Assembly: GCF_001021975.1 (NCBI RefSeq)
Contig: NZ_CP009928.1
Span: 1,736,001 to 1,800,000 of the forward strand
Length of the DNA: 64,000 nt
Origin: Chryseobacterium gallinarum
GTDB taxonomy: Bacteria; Bacteroidota; Bacteroidia; Flavobacteriales; Weeksellaceae
Direction of reading: 5' to 3'
The position numbers were made by a program, and so were the translations under genes. Below the pieces are notes generated by a model. It made no database searches. It saw only the letters and a program-made list of their open reading frames with translations, and had not been told where the DNA came from. How positions within the stretch are numbered: position 1 is the stretch's first letter; the number at the start of each line of letters is the position of its first letter. Positions 53,365 to 62,942 of the stretch are shown here, one piece after another.

Positions 53365-54567
53365 CTATAAAGTATTTAAGTCCTGTGCAATGAGCCATCC
53401 TTCACTCCAGCATGCCTGGAAATTGAAGCCCCCTGTTACGGCATCTATATTCAAAACTTCGCCTGCAATATAAAAATTAGGGAGTAATTTTGAAGACATG
53501 TTTTTAAAGTTAATTTCTTTTAAATCAACACCTCCGGCTGTTACAAACTCATCTTTGAATGTAGATTTTCCGGTGACCCGGAATTTCTTTCTGCAAAGAT
53601 TTTCCAGGATTTTCTGCATTTCTTTTCCTGAAACATTGGCCATTTGTTTGTTGAGGTCAACCTTTGAAATCTCCAATATTTTCTGCCAGAAGCGGTTCGT
53701 TAGTTCAAAAATTTTCGATTGGCCGATGCTTTTTTTAGGATTATTTTGTTTAAAATGGAGAAAGCTTTCCTCAGCATCATCCATTGATATTGAAATGAAA
53801 TTAACTTCAATTTCAAAATTATATTTAAGCTTAGCAAGGTTTATGGCTTCCCAGGCAGAGATTTTCAAAACAGCCGGTCCGGAAAGTCCCCAGTGTGTTA
53901 TCAAAAGTGGCCCGCTTTCTTCTGTTTTTAATTCGGGAATTGAAATGCCTGCATTTTCAAAGCTTGTTCCCGGCAGATCTTTTAACAATTCATCTTTAAT
54001 ATTAAAGGTAAACAGGGAAGGAACCAGGTCAATAATCTTATGACCCAGGCTTTCAATAATTTTCAATGACTTTGGTGAGCTTCCGGTAGTATACACAATA
54101 TAATCTGCTTCGAAATCTCCGGAATTGGTTTTTACCAGGTACTTTTCATCCTGTTTTTCAATCTCTTTTACCGTACATTTTGTCCTTACCAATACATTCT
54201 TCTTTTGGGTTTCATTCAGAAATGTATTGATGATGGTTTGTGAAGAATTACTTTCAGGGAATGTTCTGTTATCATTTTCAATTTTAAGAGGAACATTACG
54301 CTGGTCAAACCATTCCATAGTATCTCCCGGCTGGAATCTGGTGAAGACACTTAATAATTCTTTATTCCCGCGGGGATAAAACTGAACCAGTTCTCTTGGA
54401 TCAAAGCAGGCATGGGTGACATTACAACGTCCGCCTCCGGAAATTTTCACTTTCTGAAGGACATCTGAGTTCTGCTCTAAAATGGTAATAGTATATTTCT
54501 TTTCGTCAAGGTTGGATGCACAGAAAAAGCCTGCAGCCCCACCTCCGATAATTATGATCTGTTTCAT
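53365..54567 (-). CDS. NAD(P)/FAD-dependent oxidoreductase, HI0933/BaiN-like
   Basis: 400 aa. FAD-binding start IIIGGGAAGFFCASNL, KISGGGRCNVTHACFDP, the YPRGNKELLSVFTRFQPGDTMEWFDQRNV block and the C-terminal TAGGVDLKEINFKNMSSKLLPNFYIAGEVLNIDAVTGGFNFQACWSEGWLIAQDL are diagnostic of this family. Substrate is not known in general. Separate from the neighbouring operon. Confidence 0.92.
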   Translation of the reverse strand: MKQIIIIGGGAAGFFCASNLDEKKYTITILEQNSDVLQKVKISGGGRCNVTHACFDPRELVQFYPRGNKELLSVFTRFQPGDTMEWFDQRNVPLKIENDNRTFPESNSSQTIINTFLNETQKKNVLVRTKCTVKEIEKQDEKYLVKTNSGDFEADYIVYTTGSSPKSLKIIESLGHKIIDLVPSLFTFNIKDELLKDLPGTSFENAGISIPELKTEESGPLLITHWGLSGPAVLKISAWEAINLAKLKYNFEIEVNFISISMDDAEESFLHFKQNNPKKSIGQSKIFELTNRFWQKILEISKVDLNKQMANVSGKEMQKILENLCRKKFRVTGKSTFKDEFVTAGGVDLKEINFKNMSSKLLPNFYIAGEVLNIDAVTGGFNFQACWSEGWLIAQDLNTL

Positions 54568-54681
54568 GTATATGTAATCCTATGCTGAAGATTATTTTTC
54601 CAAAAGTACAATTTTTATAAACCATCTTATTTGAGTATTTTTGAAGATTATAATTTTAATGAACCCAAAAACGATTTCAGT

Positions 54682-55176
54682 ATGATTTTCTACCATAAAT
54701 TTGAAGTGCGTTGGAGCGACCTTGATGCCAACAAGCACTTAGCAAACTCGTCCTATGTACAATATTGTGCACAGGCCAGAATGGCTTTCATGACTAAAGA
54801 AAAAATGGGAGTTACACAGTTAAGCAGATGGGGAATAGGACCTGTTATCCTTCATGAAAGGTATTCTTTTTTCAAAGAAATTTATGCAGATCAGACGGTA
54901 ATCGTGAGTGTGGAAATTGACGGCTGTTCCGAAGACTCTTCGATTTACCGTTTCGTACACAAGTTCTATACACCGGACGGAGTACATTGTGCCACTTCAG
55001 AAGCAACAGGAGTATGGATTGATATGATGCTGAGAAAAATGACAACTCCACCGGATGATGTAGTGGAAGCGATGAATAAATATAAAAGCGCGGAGACAGT
55101 GGTGCTGAGCAAAGAAGACTTCAAAAAACTTCCTTTCCACCCTCATAACATTGACCCGGCAGAAATAAATATATAG
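54682..55176 (+). CDS. Acyl-CoA thioesterase, hotdog fold (4HBT)
   Basis: 164 aa from ATG 54682 (MIFYHKFEVRWSDLDANKHL). The frame is open from 54631 (TTG), but a TATTTTTG -7 box at 54638-54645 excludes it. Hotdog motif VRWSDLDANKHLANSSYVQYCAQARMAFM places Asp at the thioesterase position; LHERYSFFKEIYADQTVIVSVEIDG follows. Likely cleaves acyl-CoA in the cytoplasm. Divergent from the flavoprotein gene. Confidence 0.87.
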   Translation: MIFYHKFEVRWSDLDANKHLANSSYVQYCAQARMAFMTKEKMGVTQLSRWGIGPVILHERYSFFKEIYADQTVIVSVEIDGCSEDSSIYRFVHKFYTPDGVHCATSEATGVWIDMMLRKMTTPPDDVVEAMNKYKSAETVVLSKEDFKKLPFHPHNIDPAEINI

Positions 55177-55283
55177 TATATAAACGATAAATGATTATTT
55201 GATTAATGGTACGCAAGTGAAAAATTTTGTATGCATGAAAAATCAGACGTCATTTATCAATGATCACTTATAAACAGAAATTT

Positions 55284-56348
55284 ATGTTTGAAGATAAATC
55301 ACAGGAGCTGACGCCCATTTCAAAACTAGGAGAATTCGGCCTTATCAAGCATTTGACTGAGCACTTTCCACTATCCAACGAATCTTCGGAGCTTGGAGTA
55401 GGAGATGATGCTGCGGTTATTAATCCTGAAAATAAAAGAGTGGTTCTTACCACAGATGTTCTGGCAGAAGGAGTTCACTTTAATTTGGGGTATGTCCCGT
55501 TAAAACACTTAGGATATAAGGCAGTGGTGGTAAACCTTAGTGATATTGCCGCCATGAATGCTACGCCTGCTCAGATCCTGGTTTCCTTAGCCGTTTCAAA
55601 CCGTTTTCCGGTGGAAGCTCTGGAAGAGATTTACGCCGGAATTCAGGCTGCTTGCACAAGATACAAAGTAGACCTTATCGGAGGAGATACTACGAGTTCC
55701 AATTCCGGATTGGTGATGAGCATTACAGCTATTGGAATCGAGAATGAGAATAATATTGTAAAAAGAAGCGGAGCAAAACCGAATGATCTTCTTGTCGTAA
55801 CAGGAGATTTAGGTGGCGCTTACATGGGATTACAGATTTTGGAAAGAGAGCATGCCGTATTCTTAGCCGACCCAAATATGCAGCCGGAAATGGAAGGCTA
55901 TGACTATATCCTGGAAAGACAATTAAAACCTGAAGCAAGAACAGATGTTAAAAAGATTTTAGAAGAACTGGATATCAAGCCGACTTCTATGATTGATATT
56001 TCGGACGGACTGGCTTCCGAAATTCTTCATCTCTCTGATCAGTCTAAAGTAGGATTCAGACTGTATGAAGAGAAAGTTCCGATGGATAGCCTTACGATTT
56101 CTACTGCGGATGAAATGAATTTAAATCCGGTAATGGCTGCTTTAAGCGGAGGAGAAGATTATGAGCTGCTGTTTACGATCGCTCCTGGTGACTTTGATAA
56201 AATTAAAAATCATCCGGATTTTACCATTATCGGACATGCGGTAGAAAAAGAAGATGGGAATTTCATGGTTGCCAGAGGTTCCAATCAGCTTGTCGCTCTT
56301 ACGGCTCAGGGGTGGGATGCTTTTCTGGGAAACCAGCAAAACGGATAA
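55284..56348 (+). CDS. thiL: Thiamine-monophosphate kinase ThiL
   Basis: 354 aa from ATG 55284 (MFEDKSQELTPISKLGEFGLI); an ATG at 55260 adds 8 residues and is possible. ELGVGDDAAVINPENKRVVLTTDVLAEGVHF, LGYKAVVVNLSDIAAMNATP, LIGGDTTSSNSGLVMSI and MIDISDGLASEILHLSDQSKVG are the ATP/Mg and substrate motifs. It makes thiamine diphosphate. Ends in a strong terminator. Confidence 0.95.
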   Translation: MFEDKSQELTPISKLGEFGLIKHLTEHFPLSNESSELGVGDDAAVINPENKRVVLTTDVLAEGVHFNLGYVPLKHLGYKAVVVNLSDIAAMNATPAQILVSLAVSNRFPVEALEEIYAGIQAACTRYKVDLIGGDTTSSNSGLVMSITAIGIENENNIVKRSGAKPNDLLVVTGDLGGAYMGLQILEREHAVFLADPNMQPEMEGYDYILERQLKPEARTDVKKILEELDIKPTSMIDISDGLASEILHLSDQSKVGFRLYEEKVPMDSLTISTADEMNLNPVMAALSGGEDYELLFTIAPGDFDKIKNHPDFTIIGHAVEKEDGNFMVARGSNQLVALTAQGWDAFLGNQQNG

Positions 56349-56377
56349 AAATTATATTTAATTTTTGAATATTGTAG

Positions 56378-56410
56378 AAAACCGCAGCACTTTTTTTGCT
56401 GTGGTTTTTG
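56378..56410 (+). terminator. Terminator of thiL
   Basis: Stem AAAACCGCAGCA / TGCTGTGGTTTT (one G-U) with a T-rich loop and T-rich tail, 30 bp after the stop. Confidence 0.8.
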
Positions 56411-56440
56411 TTTATTGCTAACTCTCTTAAAAATGCATTG

Positions 56441-57262
56441 ATGATAGTACCAGAAAAAGAAATCCCGGTTCACCACCTTACTTCTGAAGAATTTCAGATG
56501 AGCACCTTAGTGGCAGCAGGCCCGGAGAATTTTCACGACGTTCACCGGCACAATTTTTTTGAGATTATCTGGTTCCGGAAAGTGCATGAAAGAAGCTGTC
56601 TTGAGCTGGATTTTGAAAGCCATAAGCTTCAGGACAATCAAATCTGCATCATTGCACCGGGGCAGGCATTCAATATGAAAATAGAAGGTGAAGACGGATA
56701 TGCCATGGCTATAAGCAGGGAGATTTTTACAGAAGTTTGTGATATAGACCGGGTGCTCACAGGAGGAGTGTTGCCCTTTTTTTTACATCCTGAAAATATA
56801 AAAACCTGCAGTACGATCCTGTCATTGATTGAGCAGGAATATAAAGCCACGTCAAGGACTGAGCTTTTAAAGGCATATCTGAAAGCGTTCTGCATTATTA
56901 TCGGAGAACAAATTAACTCTCAGGAGCCTTTACTGAATGACCGTCAACGTATTCAGGAGCTGGTGGGGCTGATTGAAAAACACTATATAGTGCACAAGGA
57001 AACAAATTTCTATGCTGAAAAATTAAAGCTAAGTACTCATCATCTTAACGATATTGTGCGTCTTTTGAGAGGGACATCGGTAAAAAAGATGATTAACCAT
57101 CGGCTTATCCTGGAGGCTAAAAGGGAACTCAGCTTTGGTGCCCTTACTGTAAAAGAGATTGCTTTCAAACTTGGTTTTAACGATGCTTCATATTTTTCAA
57201 GATTTTTCAAAAAACATACCGGGCAAACCCCCGACTCTTTTAAGAATAATGAAAAAAGGTGA
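56441..57262 (+). CDS. AraC family transcriptional regulator
   Basis: 273 aa from ATG 56441; the open frame from 56396 starts within the thiL terminator and is excluded. N-terminal cupin-like sensing domain (FHDVHRHNFFEIIWFRKVHE, IAPGQAF). C-terminal two-helix-turn-helix: EKLKLSTHHLNDIVRLLRGTSVKKMINHRLILEAKRELSFGALTVKEIAFKLGFNDASYFSRFFKKHTGQTPDSFK. It probably controls the MFS exporter encoded 166 bp downstream on the same strand, an inference from position. Confidence 0.9.
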   Translation: MIVPEKEIPVHHLTSEEFQMSTLVAAGPENFHDVHRHNFFEIIWFRKVHERSCLELDFESHKLQDNQICIIAPGQAFNMKIEGEDGYAMAISREIFTEVCDIDRVLTGGVLPFFLHPENIKTCSTILSLIEQEYKATSRTELLKAYLKAFCIIIGEQINSQEPLLNDRQRIQELVGLIEKHYIVHKETNFYAEKLKLSTHHLNDIVRLLRGTSVKKMINHRLILEAKRELSFGALTVKEIAFKLGFNDASYFSRFFKKHTGQTPDSFKNNEKR

Positions 57263-57428
57263 TCTTCAATATTTACAATCAGGATGGGTTTAAATTAACG
57301 TATTTTATTTGTTTTTGTATTTAAATCCTCAATTTGTCCTATACTTCCTTCAGTTCTTTTATTGTAAGCTTTTGCTTTTTTAGTCAATTTTGCCGACTTA
57401 AAATCGCCTGTGAAGGCTTACATTATTT

Positions 57429-58646
57429 ATGAAGAAGTTAAATATAGTGGTGTTTATTTTAGCACTGCTGAACACGTTGGAATCATTAAGTATAGATCTT
57501 TATCTTCCTGCTTTTCCAAGCATGGCCGAAATTTTTAAAACCGACATCGGGCATATTCAGATATCCATTTCGGTTTTCTTTGCCGGATTCGCTTTCGGGC
57601 AATTATTATGGGGACCTTTATCGGACAAAAAAGGGCGTAAACCTATGCTGTATTGTGGACTTATACTCTTTATTATAGGAGCAACGGCAATCTATTTTAC
57701 ATCAGATATTTATGTTTTATGGGCAATGCGTTTTCTGCAGGCCTTTGGAGGAAGCGCCGGGATTGTTATCGGGAGGGCTATCATTATTGACCTTTATGAC
57801 AAGCAGAAGTCAGTCACTATTTTTTCACAACAGTCCCAGATCAGTGGTATTGCTCCTATTGTAGCACCATTACTGGGGAGTGTATTCCTTAAATTCTGGG
57901 GATGGAACAGTTCATTTGCCTTTTTATGTATTATGGGGCTGATCACCTTTTTTATGGTCTACAAATATGTCCCGGAGACCAATACCAGAATCAGCCAGCC
58001 TGATGTACACAGGAATGAAATAGGATTAAAAGATCAATTGAAGATGATCCTCTCAAACCGGGATTTTATCAACAGTACAATGGTGGGAAGTATTGCTTTT
58101 GCCTCCCTGATCATCTATATTTCTAATGCTCCCTTCCTATTTATGGAACTTCATGGGTTCTCAAGTGGAGTTTTCAGTTTTATATTTGCTTTTAATTCGT
58201 TAGCATTGATAACGGCAGCTTATATTACTCCAAAACTGATTAAGAGGATTAGTAATTCAAACCTTTTATTTATCGCAACAATCGCTCTTTTGGTAGTTTG
58301 TGCCCTGCATATTCTGATTGCTGCTGAACATCTTTCTGTAGCCTTGGAAATAGCGGTATTGTATTTGTCATTACTGGCAATTGGTATTCTATTTCCTATC
58401 ACCTCCGCTCATGCTTTATCTCCTTTTAAAGAAGGGCGTGGCACTGCAGCGGCATTATTGGGATTTACACAGTTAATTGTTACCTTTTTGATGTCCGGAC
58501 TGTTAGGCTTATTGGAAGCTAATTCAATCATTCCGATGGTCTTGACACGTACGGGAATGGCTGTGATTGCAGTTTGGTTTGGATATCAGATTTTTAAAAG
58601 TCAAAAAGTGGCTACCGGGTCGAAAGTCGTTTTGAAGGATTTTTAA
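57429..58646 (+). CDS. Bcr/CflA-type multidrug MFS exporter
   Basis: 405 aa with 12 predicted helices. MFS motif A GPLSDKKGRKPMLYCG between helices 2 and 3, IDLYLPAFPSMAEIF at the first helix and RFLQAFGGSAGIVIGRAIIIDL in helix 4 place it in the Bcr/CflA (DHA1) group of drug exporters. Substrate unknown. Preceded by an AraC regulator gene. Confidence 0.9.
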   Translation: MKKLNIVVFILALLNTLESLSIDLYLPAFPSMAEIFKTDIGHIQISISVFFAGFAFGQLLWGPLSDKKGRKPMLYCGLILFIIGATAIYFTSDIYVLWAMRFLQAFGGSAGIVIGRAIIIDLYDKQKSVTIFSQQSQISGIAPIVAPLLGSVFLKFWGWNSSFAFLCIMGLITFFMVYKYVPETNTRISQPDVHRNEIGLKDQLKMILSNRDFINSTMVGSIAFASLIIYISNAPFLFMELHGFSSGVFSFIFAFNSLALITAAYITPKLIKRISNSNLLFIATIALLVVCALHILIAAEHLSVALEIAVLYLSLLAIGILFPITSAHALSPFKEGRGTAAALLGFTQLIVTFLMSGLLGLLEANSIIPMVLTRTGMAVIAVWFGYQIFKSQKVATGSKVVLKDF

Positions 58647-58745
58647 TCCTGCTAATTATTCCTGTTGTCATATCATCCGGGCACTTAATCAAGTATTTTT
58701 TGCAGAAAACAGGTAAAGGTTTCTCTTTGCATCAAATTTAAAATT

Positions 58746-59651
58746 ATGAAGAGAAGCCTTATGACAGCTTTGTGCTGTCTGTTGCCATTAGGATATTGGG
58801 TCAATGCACAATCCGGAATATCTGCTGAGCTGAAAACGGAATATATCCCGGGTTCCAACTACATCCGTCCTGAAGACAGTGTAAAAACAAACTCTAAAAG
58901 CGATTTTAAAAGAGTAGATCTTAACCTGAGTATTCCTTTATCGGTAAAGAAAGATAGTAACGGGAAAGTAAAAGCATGGTCAATGCTGCTTAGCGGTTCC
59001 TATGCAAGAATGACGCACAGAAATTATGAAACCCGGCTGTTTCCCAATGAAATGCTGAATGCCCAGGTCGGCATACAGCATGTCCGGCCTTTAGGTAAAA
59101 AGTGGAGCATGATGATGACAGCCTCTGTAGGGGTATATACCGATATGGAAAAGATCAATTTTGACGATGTACTGGGGCAGGGAGGAATTTTGTTTATCAG
59201 GCATTTCAGTCCTAATCTTGCATTGGGAGGAGGCCCGGTCCTCACTACAGCATTTGGGGTTCCCATGATTTTGCCCTGGATTTATTTCGATTGGAAAACA
59301 AACGGAAAAATTAAATTTAACATCAATTTTCCTGAAGGAATGGAAGCCGGATATCAATTCACGGATAAGTTTGCCTTAAAGGCTGTTGTAAACCTCAACG
59401 GGATGTCGGTAGAAAGAAATAAAGACGGTAAATCTATGTTATTAGGATATCAACAGATTATAGCTGGTTTAAGGCCAGAAATACAACTTAGTGATCGGTT
59501 AAGCCTCCGGCTTACGGGAGGAACTACTTTAATACGGAGCTTTAGTGAGAACGACCGGAAAATCAAGAGTATTTTCAGGGATAAGAAAATGGACGACCCT
59601 CGTTTTTCCACTACATTTTATGCAGCTGTAGCACTGCGTTGGAATTTATAA
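58746..59651 (+). CDS. Outer-membrane hypothetical protein (DUF6268-like)
   Basis: 301 aa. Signal peptide (ALCCLLPLGYWVNAQS), followed by a barrel-like pattern: FKRVDLNLSIPLSV, WSMLLSGSYARMTHRNY, MMMTASVGVYTDM, FNINFPEGMEAGYQFTDKFALKAVVNLNGM, ending FYAAVALRWNL. The ending and layout resemble DUF6268 proteins. No activity known. Located after the MFS gene, 99 bp apart. Confidence 0.65.
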   Translation: MKRSLMTALCCLLPLGYWVNAQSGISAELKTEYIPGSNYIRPEDSVKTNSKSDFKRVDLNLSIPLSVKKDSNGKVKAWSMLLSGSYARMTHRNYETRLFPNEMLNAQVGIQHVRPLGKKWSMMMTASVGVYTDMEKINFDDVLGQGGILFIRHFSPNLALGGGPVLTTAFGVPMILPWIYFDWKTNGKIKFNINFPEGMEAGYQFTDKFALKAVVNLNGMSVERNKDGKSMLLGYQQIIAGLRPEIQLSDRLSLRLTGGTTLIRSFSENDRKIKSIFRDKKMDDPRFSTTFYAAVALRWNL

Positions 59652-59791
59652 GGCTGAAAACTGGAAGAAGGGAGCCGCGAAGTTTCTTCCAGTTATAATT
59701 ATTGAACGCTGGCAAAACGATTATTTTTACTCAAAGAAGATAAATAGTATTGTTTAAAAACTCCATAACTTCCCTCTTCCCGCCTCCCTTC

Positions 59792-60526
59792 TTACTTACT
59801 GATCAGCTTCTTATACACCACTTGATTGAGCAGTTCCTCTTTCCGGGTTCGGGAAATAGGAAGCTCTGTTTTGTTGATAAATAATCGGCCTCCTGAAATC
59901 ATATCAATATGGGTGATGTTGATTAAAAATGACTTGTGAATTCTGAAGAAATGTTCGGAAGGTAAGGATTCTTCAATCGCTTTCATAGTCTGATGGATGA
60001 TCAGGGATTTATCTTTAAAATGAAGTTTCGTATAATTCTGCATGCTTTCTATGTATAAAATGTCCACCCAGGAAACCTTGACAAAGGTATCGGATTGTCT
60101 TACATACAGAAAAGGATCATCCAAAGGCGTATTTTTCCTCAGCTTTTCATTGATAATAAACTGTTGCTGGGCTTTATTTACTGCCTGATAAAAACGATTG
60201 AAAGCAATAGGCTTTAAAAGATAATCTGCAACCTGAAGGCGAAAGCCTTCCAATGCATATTCAGAATAAGCAGTTGTCAGAATACAAAGGGGAGGGTTTT
60301 CAAGTTGTTCTAAAAATTCCAGACCGCTCAGATAAGGCATATTGATGTCCAGAAAAAGAAGGTCTATTTCGTTTTCTTTTACTTTGGCGTCTGCTTCCAA
60401 CGCAGTGGCACAAGTCCCCTCTACAGATAAGAATTCTACCTGATCAGCAAGTTCTTTCAGGTGAAATCTAGCCAGGGGTTCATCATCGATGATCAGACAT
60501 TTCATTTTGGGGATATTACTGCTCAT
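59792..60526 (-). CDS. LytTR-family response regulator
   Basis: 244 aa. Receiver domain: CLIIDDEPLARFHL (acidic pair), phosphoacceptor Asp in DLLFLDINMPYLSGLEF, LTTAYSEYALEGF and Lys in DYLLKPIAFNRF. LytTR DNA-binding domain from about residue 140: FVKVSWVDILYIESMQNYTKLHFKDKSLIIHQTMKAIEESLPSEHFFRIHKSFLINITHI. Cognate of the kinase encoded directly upstream (11-bp overlap). Confidence 0.93.
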   Translation of the reverse strand: MSSNIPKMKCLIIDDEPLARFHLKELADQVEFLSVEGTCATALEADAKVKENEIDLLFLDINMPYLSGLEFLEQLENPPLCILTTAYSEYALEGFRLQVADYLLKPIAFNRFYQAVNKAQQQFIINEKLRKNTPLDDPFLYVRQSDTFVKVSWVDILYIESMQNYTKLHFKDKSLIIHQTMKAIEESLPSEHFFRIHKSFLINITHIDMISGGRLFINKTELPISRTRKEELLNQVVYKKLISK

Positions 60527-61601
60527 TTTCTTCAGACAGTTTTAAGAGTAAAGTTACTTTATATACCAGATTATCAGATTCAATTTTAAGGTCATAAGAA
60601 TCAGGATATTGTAATTTCAGACGTTTTTTTACATTTTGAAGACCAATTCCTCCGATGCCGTCTTTCTTTTTGTGAACAGCGATTTCCGAGTAAGGATTTT
60701 CAACATAAAAGAAGAGATTGTTATTTTCTTCTTTACAAAATATTTTAACATAACCGGTTTGGCCGGGAAGCCTGCAAACATATTTAAAAGCGTTTTCAAT
60801 AAAAGGGACCAACAATAAGGGAACAATATCGGCTTTTTTATTATGGATTTCCCAGGAGGTCTTTACATGAAGCTCATTCCCCCATCTTAGCTTTTCCACT
60901 TCTACCAAATTTTGAAGGTATTCAATTTCTTTATCTAAAGGGACCATAGGCTGGTTACAGTGATAGAGTTGATATCTTAGGATGTCTGAGAATTTCATCA
61001 GCAAAAAATCGGCAAGTTGAGTATCTGTTTTCATCAGGATATGAATATGATTCATAATGTTGAAAACCAGATGAGGATTAATCTGATCCTGCAGTAACTT
61101 AAGCTGATTTTCCAGGTGAGCCTGCTGAAGAAGGATATGATCTCTTTCTATCCTTCCATGTTCTTTGTAAAATTTAATTCCGCAGGCAGACCCGTTAATC
61201 AGAAGTGAGGCAGGTAAAGACATGTAAAATCCTTGCCACAAATAGGGGAGATGATCCCATATATTTTCCGGAAGCTCTTCTTTTGGAGCAGCTTCAAGAT
61301 AGGTGAAAATAACAGAGAATACCAGACTTAACAGGAAAATGACTATAATTGCCTGAATGAGAAACTGTCTCATTTTTTTTGCCTGTAAAGCTTTGGGCAG
61401 CAGTTTATTGGTTAAAAAATGAGTAAAAGTAAAAGAGCAAAACCCAATAATAGAAGCCTGTATCATAGCCAGATATTTTTCTGTAGAGGTTTGAAAATTA
61501 CACCATAAGACAATGGTAAAAACAAACCAGAACAGAAAGGTAAAAATATGCTCTTTTAAAACAAAAGATTTGGTCATGGGGAGAAACTTGAGTAAATTCA
61601 T
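60516..61601 (-). CDS. LytS/YehU-type sensor histidine kinase
   Basis: 361 aa. Four hydrophobic segments at residues 18-155 and a His_kinase (PF06580) domain: LQDQINPHLVFNIMNHIHILMKTD with the phospho-acceptor His, then ATPase N-box VPLLLVPFIENAFKYVC and GGIGLQNVKKRLKLQYPDSYDL. The usual HFLFN is HLVFN here. Pairs with the LytTR regulator in an overlapping operon. Stimulus unknown. Confidence 0.92.
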   Translation of the reverse strand: MNLLKFLPMTKSFVLKEHIFTFLFWFVFTIVLWCNFQTSTEKYLAMIQASIIGFCSFTFTHFLTNKLLPKALQAKKMRQFLIQAIIVIFLLSLVFSVIFTYLEAAPKEELPENIWDHLPYLWQGFYMSLPASLLINGSACGIKFYKEHGRIERDHILLQQAHLENQLKLLQDQINPHLVFNIMNHIHILMKTDTQLADFLLMKFSDILRYQLYHCNQPMVPLDKEIEYLQNLVEVEKLRWGNELHVKTSWEIHNKKADIVPLLLVPFIENAFKYVCRLPGQTGYVKIFCKEENNNLFFYVENPYSEIAVHKKKDGIGGIGLQNVKKRLKLQYPDSYDLKIESDNLVYKVTLLLKLSEENEQ

Positions 61602-61657
61602 AAAAAAATAGAAACTGTACAGGGACAGTTTCTAATGGTAAAGATAATTTAAGTTTT

Positions 61658-62254
61658 TTAGAATAGGAAATAGCCAATCCCTAGACTGAAACTGTGCGGT
61701 TTGGATTTAAAATCTTTACTGATATTTGACAACCCGGTTTCATACCGCAGATCCACTGTGAAATTCTTATAATCTACTCCCACACCTCCTGTAATTCCGA
61801 TGTTTGATTTATCAAATTTTATAAACCCTTCCTGGATCGCATGTGAAGTGGATATTTTATTATTAAATGCGTAACTGTAAACTCCGCCGGCAAAAACCCT
61901 TACGTTAAATTCGTCGGCTTTTACTACTTTGTATCCTATTACTACAGGAATATCAATAGCATTCCAGGTGAGCTTGGCTGAACTTCCGTCCTTGATATCG
62001 TAAGAGGTCTTTCTTTTGTTGAATAAGGCTTCTCCTTGTACATACAGCCTGCCAATATCCATTCTGGTCATTACGCCCGCCTGATAGCCGAAGCCGTATT
62101 TCCCTTCCAATAAAGAAGATTCCGTTGAGGTTTTGGTAAAACTGGTTCCGCCCTTTACCCCGATATGAAAAGCGGGAGTCTGCTGAGCTTGAATATCTAC
62201 CGAACAAGTAATGCATAGTAATAAGGCACTTAATGACAGAAAATGTTGTTTCAT
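61658..62254 (-). CDS. PorT-like outer membrane beta-barrel protein
   Basis: 198 aa from ATG 62254 (MKQHFLSLSALLLC). Signal peptide ends ..DIQAQ; mature part FHIGVKGGTSFTKTSTESSLLEGKYGFGYQAGVMTRMDIGRLYVQGEALFNKRKTSYD and LSLGIGYFLF-like ending (SFSLGIGYFLF) are typical of PF13568-type barrels (outer membrane protein beta-barrel domain, PorT-like). Upstream of the two-component operon on the same strand, maybe its target. Confidence 0.8.
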   Translation of the reverse strand: MKQHFLSLSALLLCITCSVDIQAQQTPAFHIGVKGGTSFTKTSTESSLLEGKYGFGYQAGVMTRMDIGRLYVQGEALFNKRKTSYDIKDGSSAKLTWNAIDIPVVIGYKVVKADEFNVRVFAGGVYSYAFNNKISTSHAIQEGFIKFDKSNIGITGGVGVDYKNFTVDLRYETGLSNISKDFKSKPHSFSLGIGYFLF

Positions 62255-62406
62255 AAACTGATAATTGTTAAAAATTTGATGCAAAACAACGGATCAGGAA
62301 AGGGAGATGAAATTTTATTTGATGAAAGGTAAGAATACGTTGACAAAACTCTGTTTCCGGCTGAAAATAAAAATCGGAAGTTGTAATAACTTCCGATAAA
62401 TAAATA

Positions 62407-62658
62407 TTAATAAGGTTCTTCTACACAAATGGTTGGTGGTATACAGGTGTTACCGCCACCACCGGGATTGCCTCCTCCTCCAACAGCAATGCATTGTCCC
62501 GGGCTTCCATCATCGTACATCTCACAAGCTTTTCCCCAGGCGCACTGGCAGTCACTTTGGCAATTATAGGAATCTCCTCCCATGTGACAATTATCTCCTA
62601 TTCCGTTTCCATGAATGGTTTGTAACTCTTGTCTGGTTAGTTTTTTCATTTTTCTCAT
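62407..62658 (-). CDS. Cys/Gly-rich bacteriocin-like peptide with double-Gly-type leader
   Basis: 83 aa. Start MRKMKKLTRQELQTIHGNG; the KKLTRQELQTIHGN motif is the leader type of Bacteroidota bacteriocin-like peptides, but the last pair is Gly-Asn-Gly. The body has eight Cys (NCHMGG, NCQSDCQCAWGKACEMYDDG.., QCIAVGG.., TCIPPTICVEEPY) and a GGGGNPGGGGN linker. No modification enzyme is near. A knotted or disulfide-rich secreted peptide is one option; the Gly-rich hinge is unusual. Confidence 0.7.
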   Translation of the reverse strand: MRKMKKLTRQELQTIHGNGIGDNCHMGGDSYNCQSDCQCAWGKACEMYDDGSPGQCIAVGGGGNPGGGGNTCIPPTICVEEPY

Positions 62659-62942
62659 AGTAATCTGATGTTAAAAATTAATAGTTTTGTTTGTATATCA
62701 TTGTAAATATAATAAAAAACCAGTTCATTATATTTTTAATCATCTGGATCTTAGAGTGATATGTTTTTGAATTAAAAAAAGTGTAAACGCTCTAAGTTAT
62801 TTATCTCTCGCTGATTGAACTGATTGTACAGATTTCTCTACAAACATCTGCGTATAACCATATTTCACCTTCTCACTTTTGCAGAATAAAATGATAGATG
62901 TCTAAAAAAAATGCTGCCTCATTTTTTGAAGCAGCATTGTAT
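62659..62942. other. Intergenic region without a visible gene
   Basis: 284 bp, AT-rich. It contains a short hairpin (GCTGCCTCATTTTTTGAAGCAGC at 62910-62934) about 10 bp after the stop of the TonB-like gene, likely its terminator, and nothing else convincing. Confidence 0.5.
62910..62935 (-). terminator. Terminator of the TonB-like gene at 62943
   Basis: GCTGCcTC / GA-aGCAGC stem with loop ATTTTTT; minus-strand transcript would run into the A-rich/T-rich stretch (AAAAAA before 62910) giving a U tail. Confidence 0.6.
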
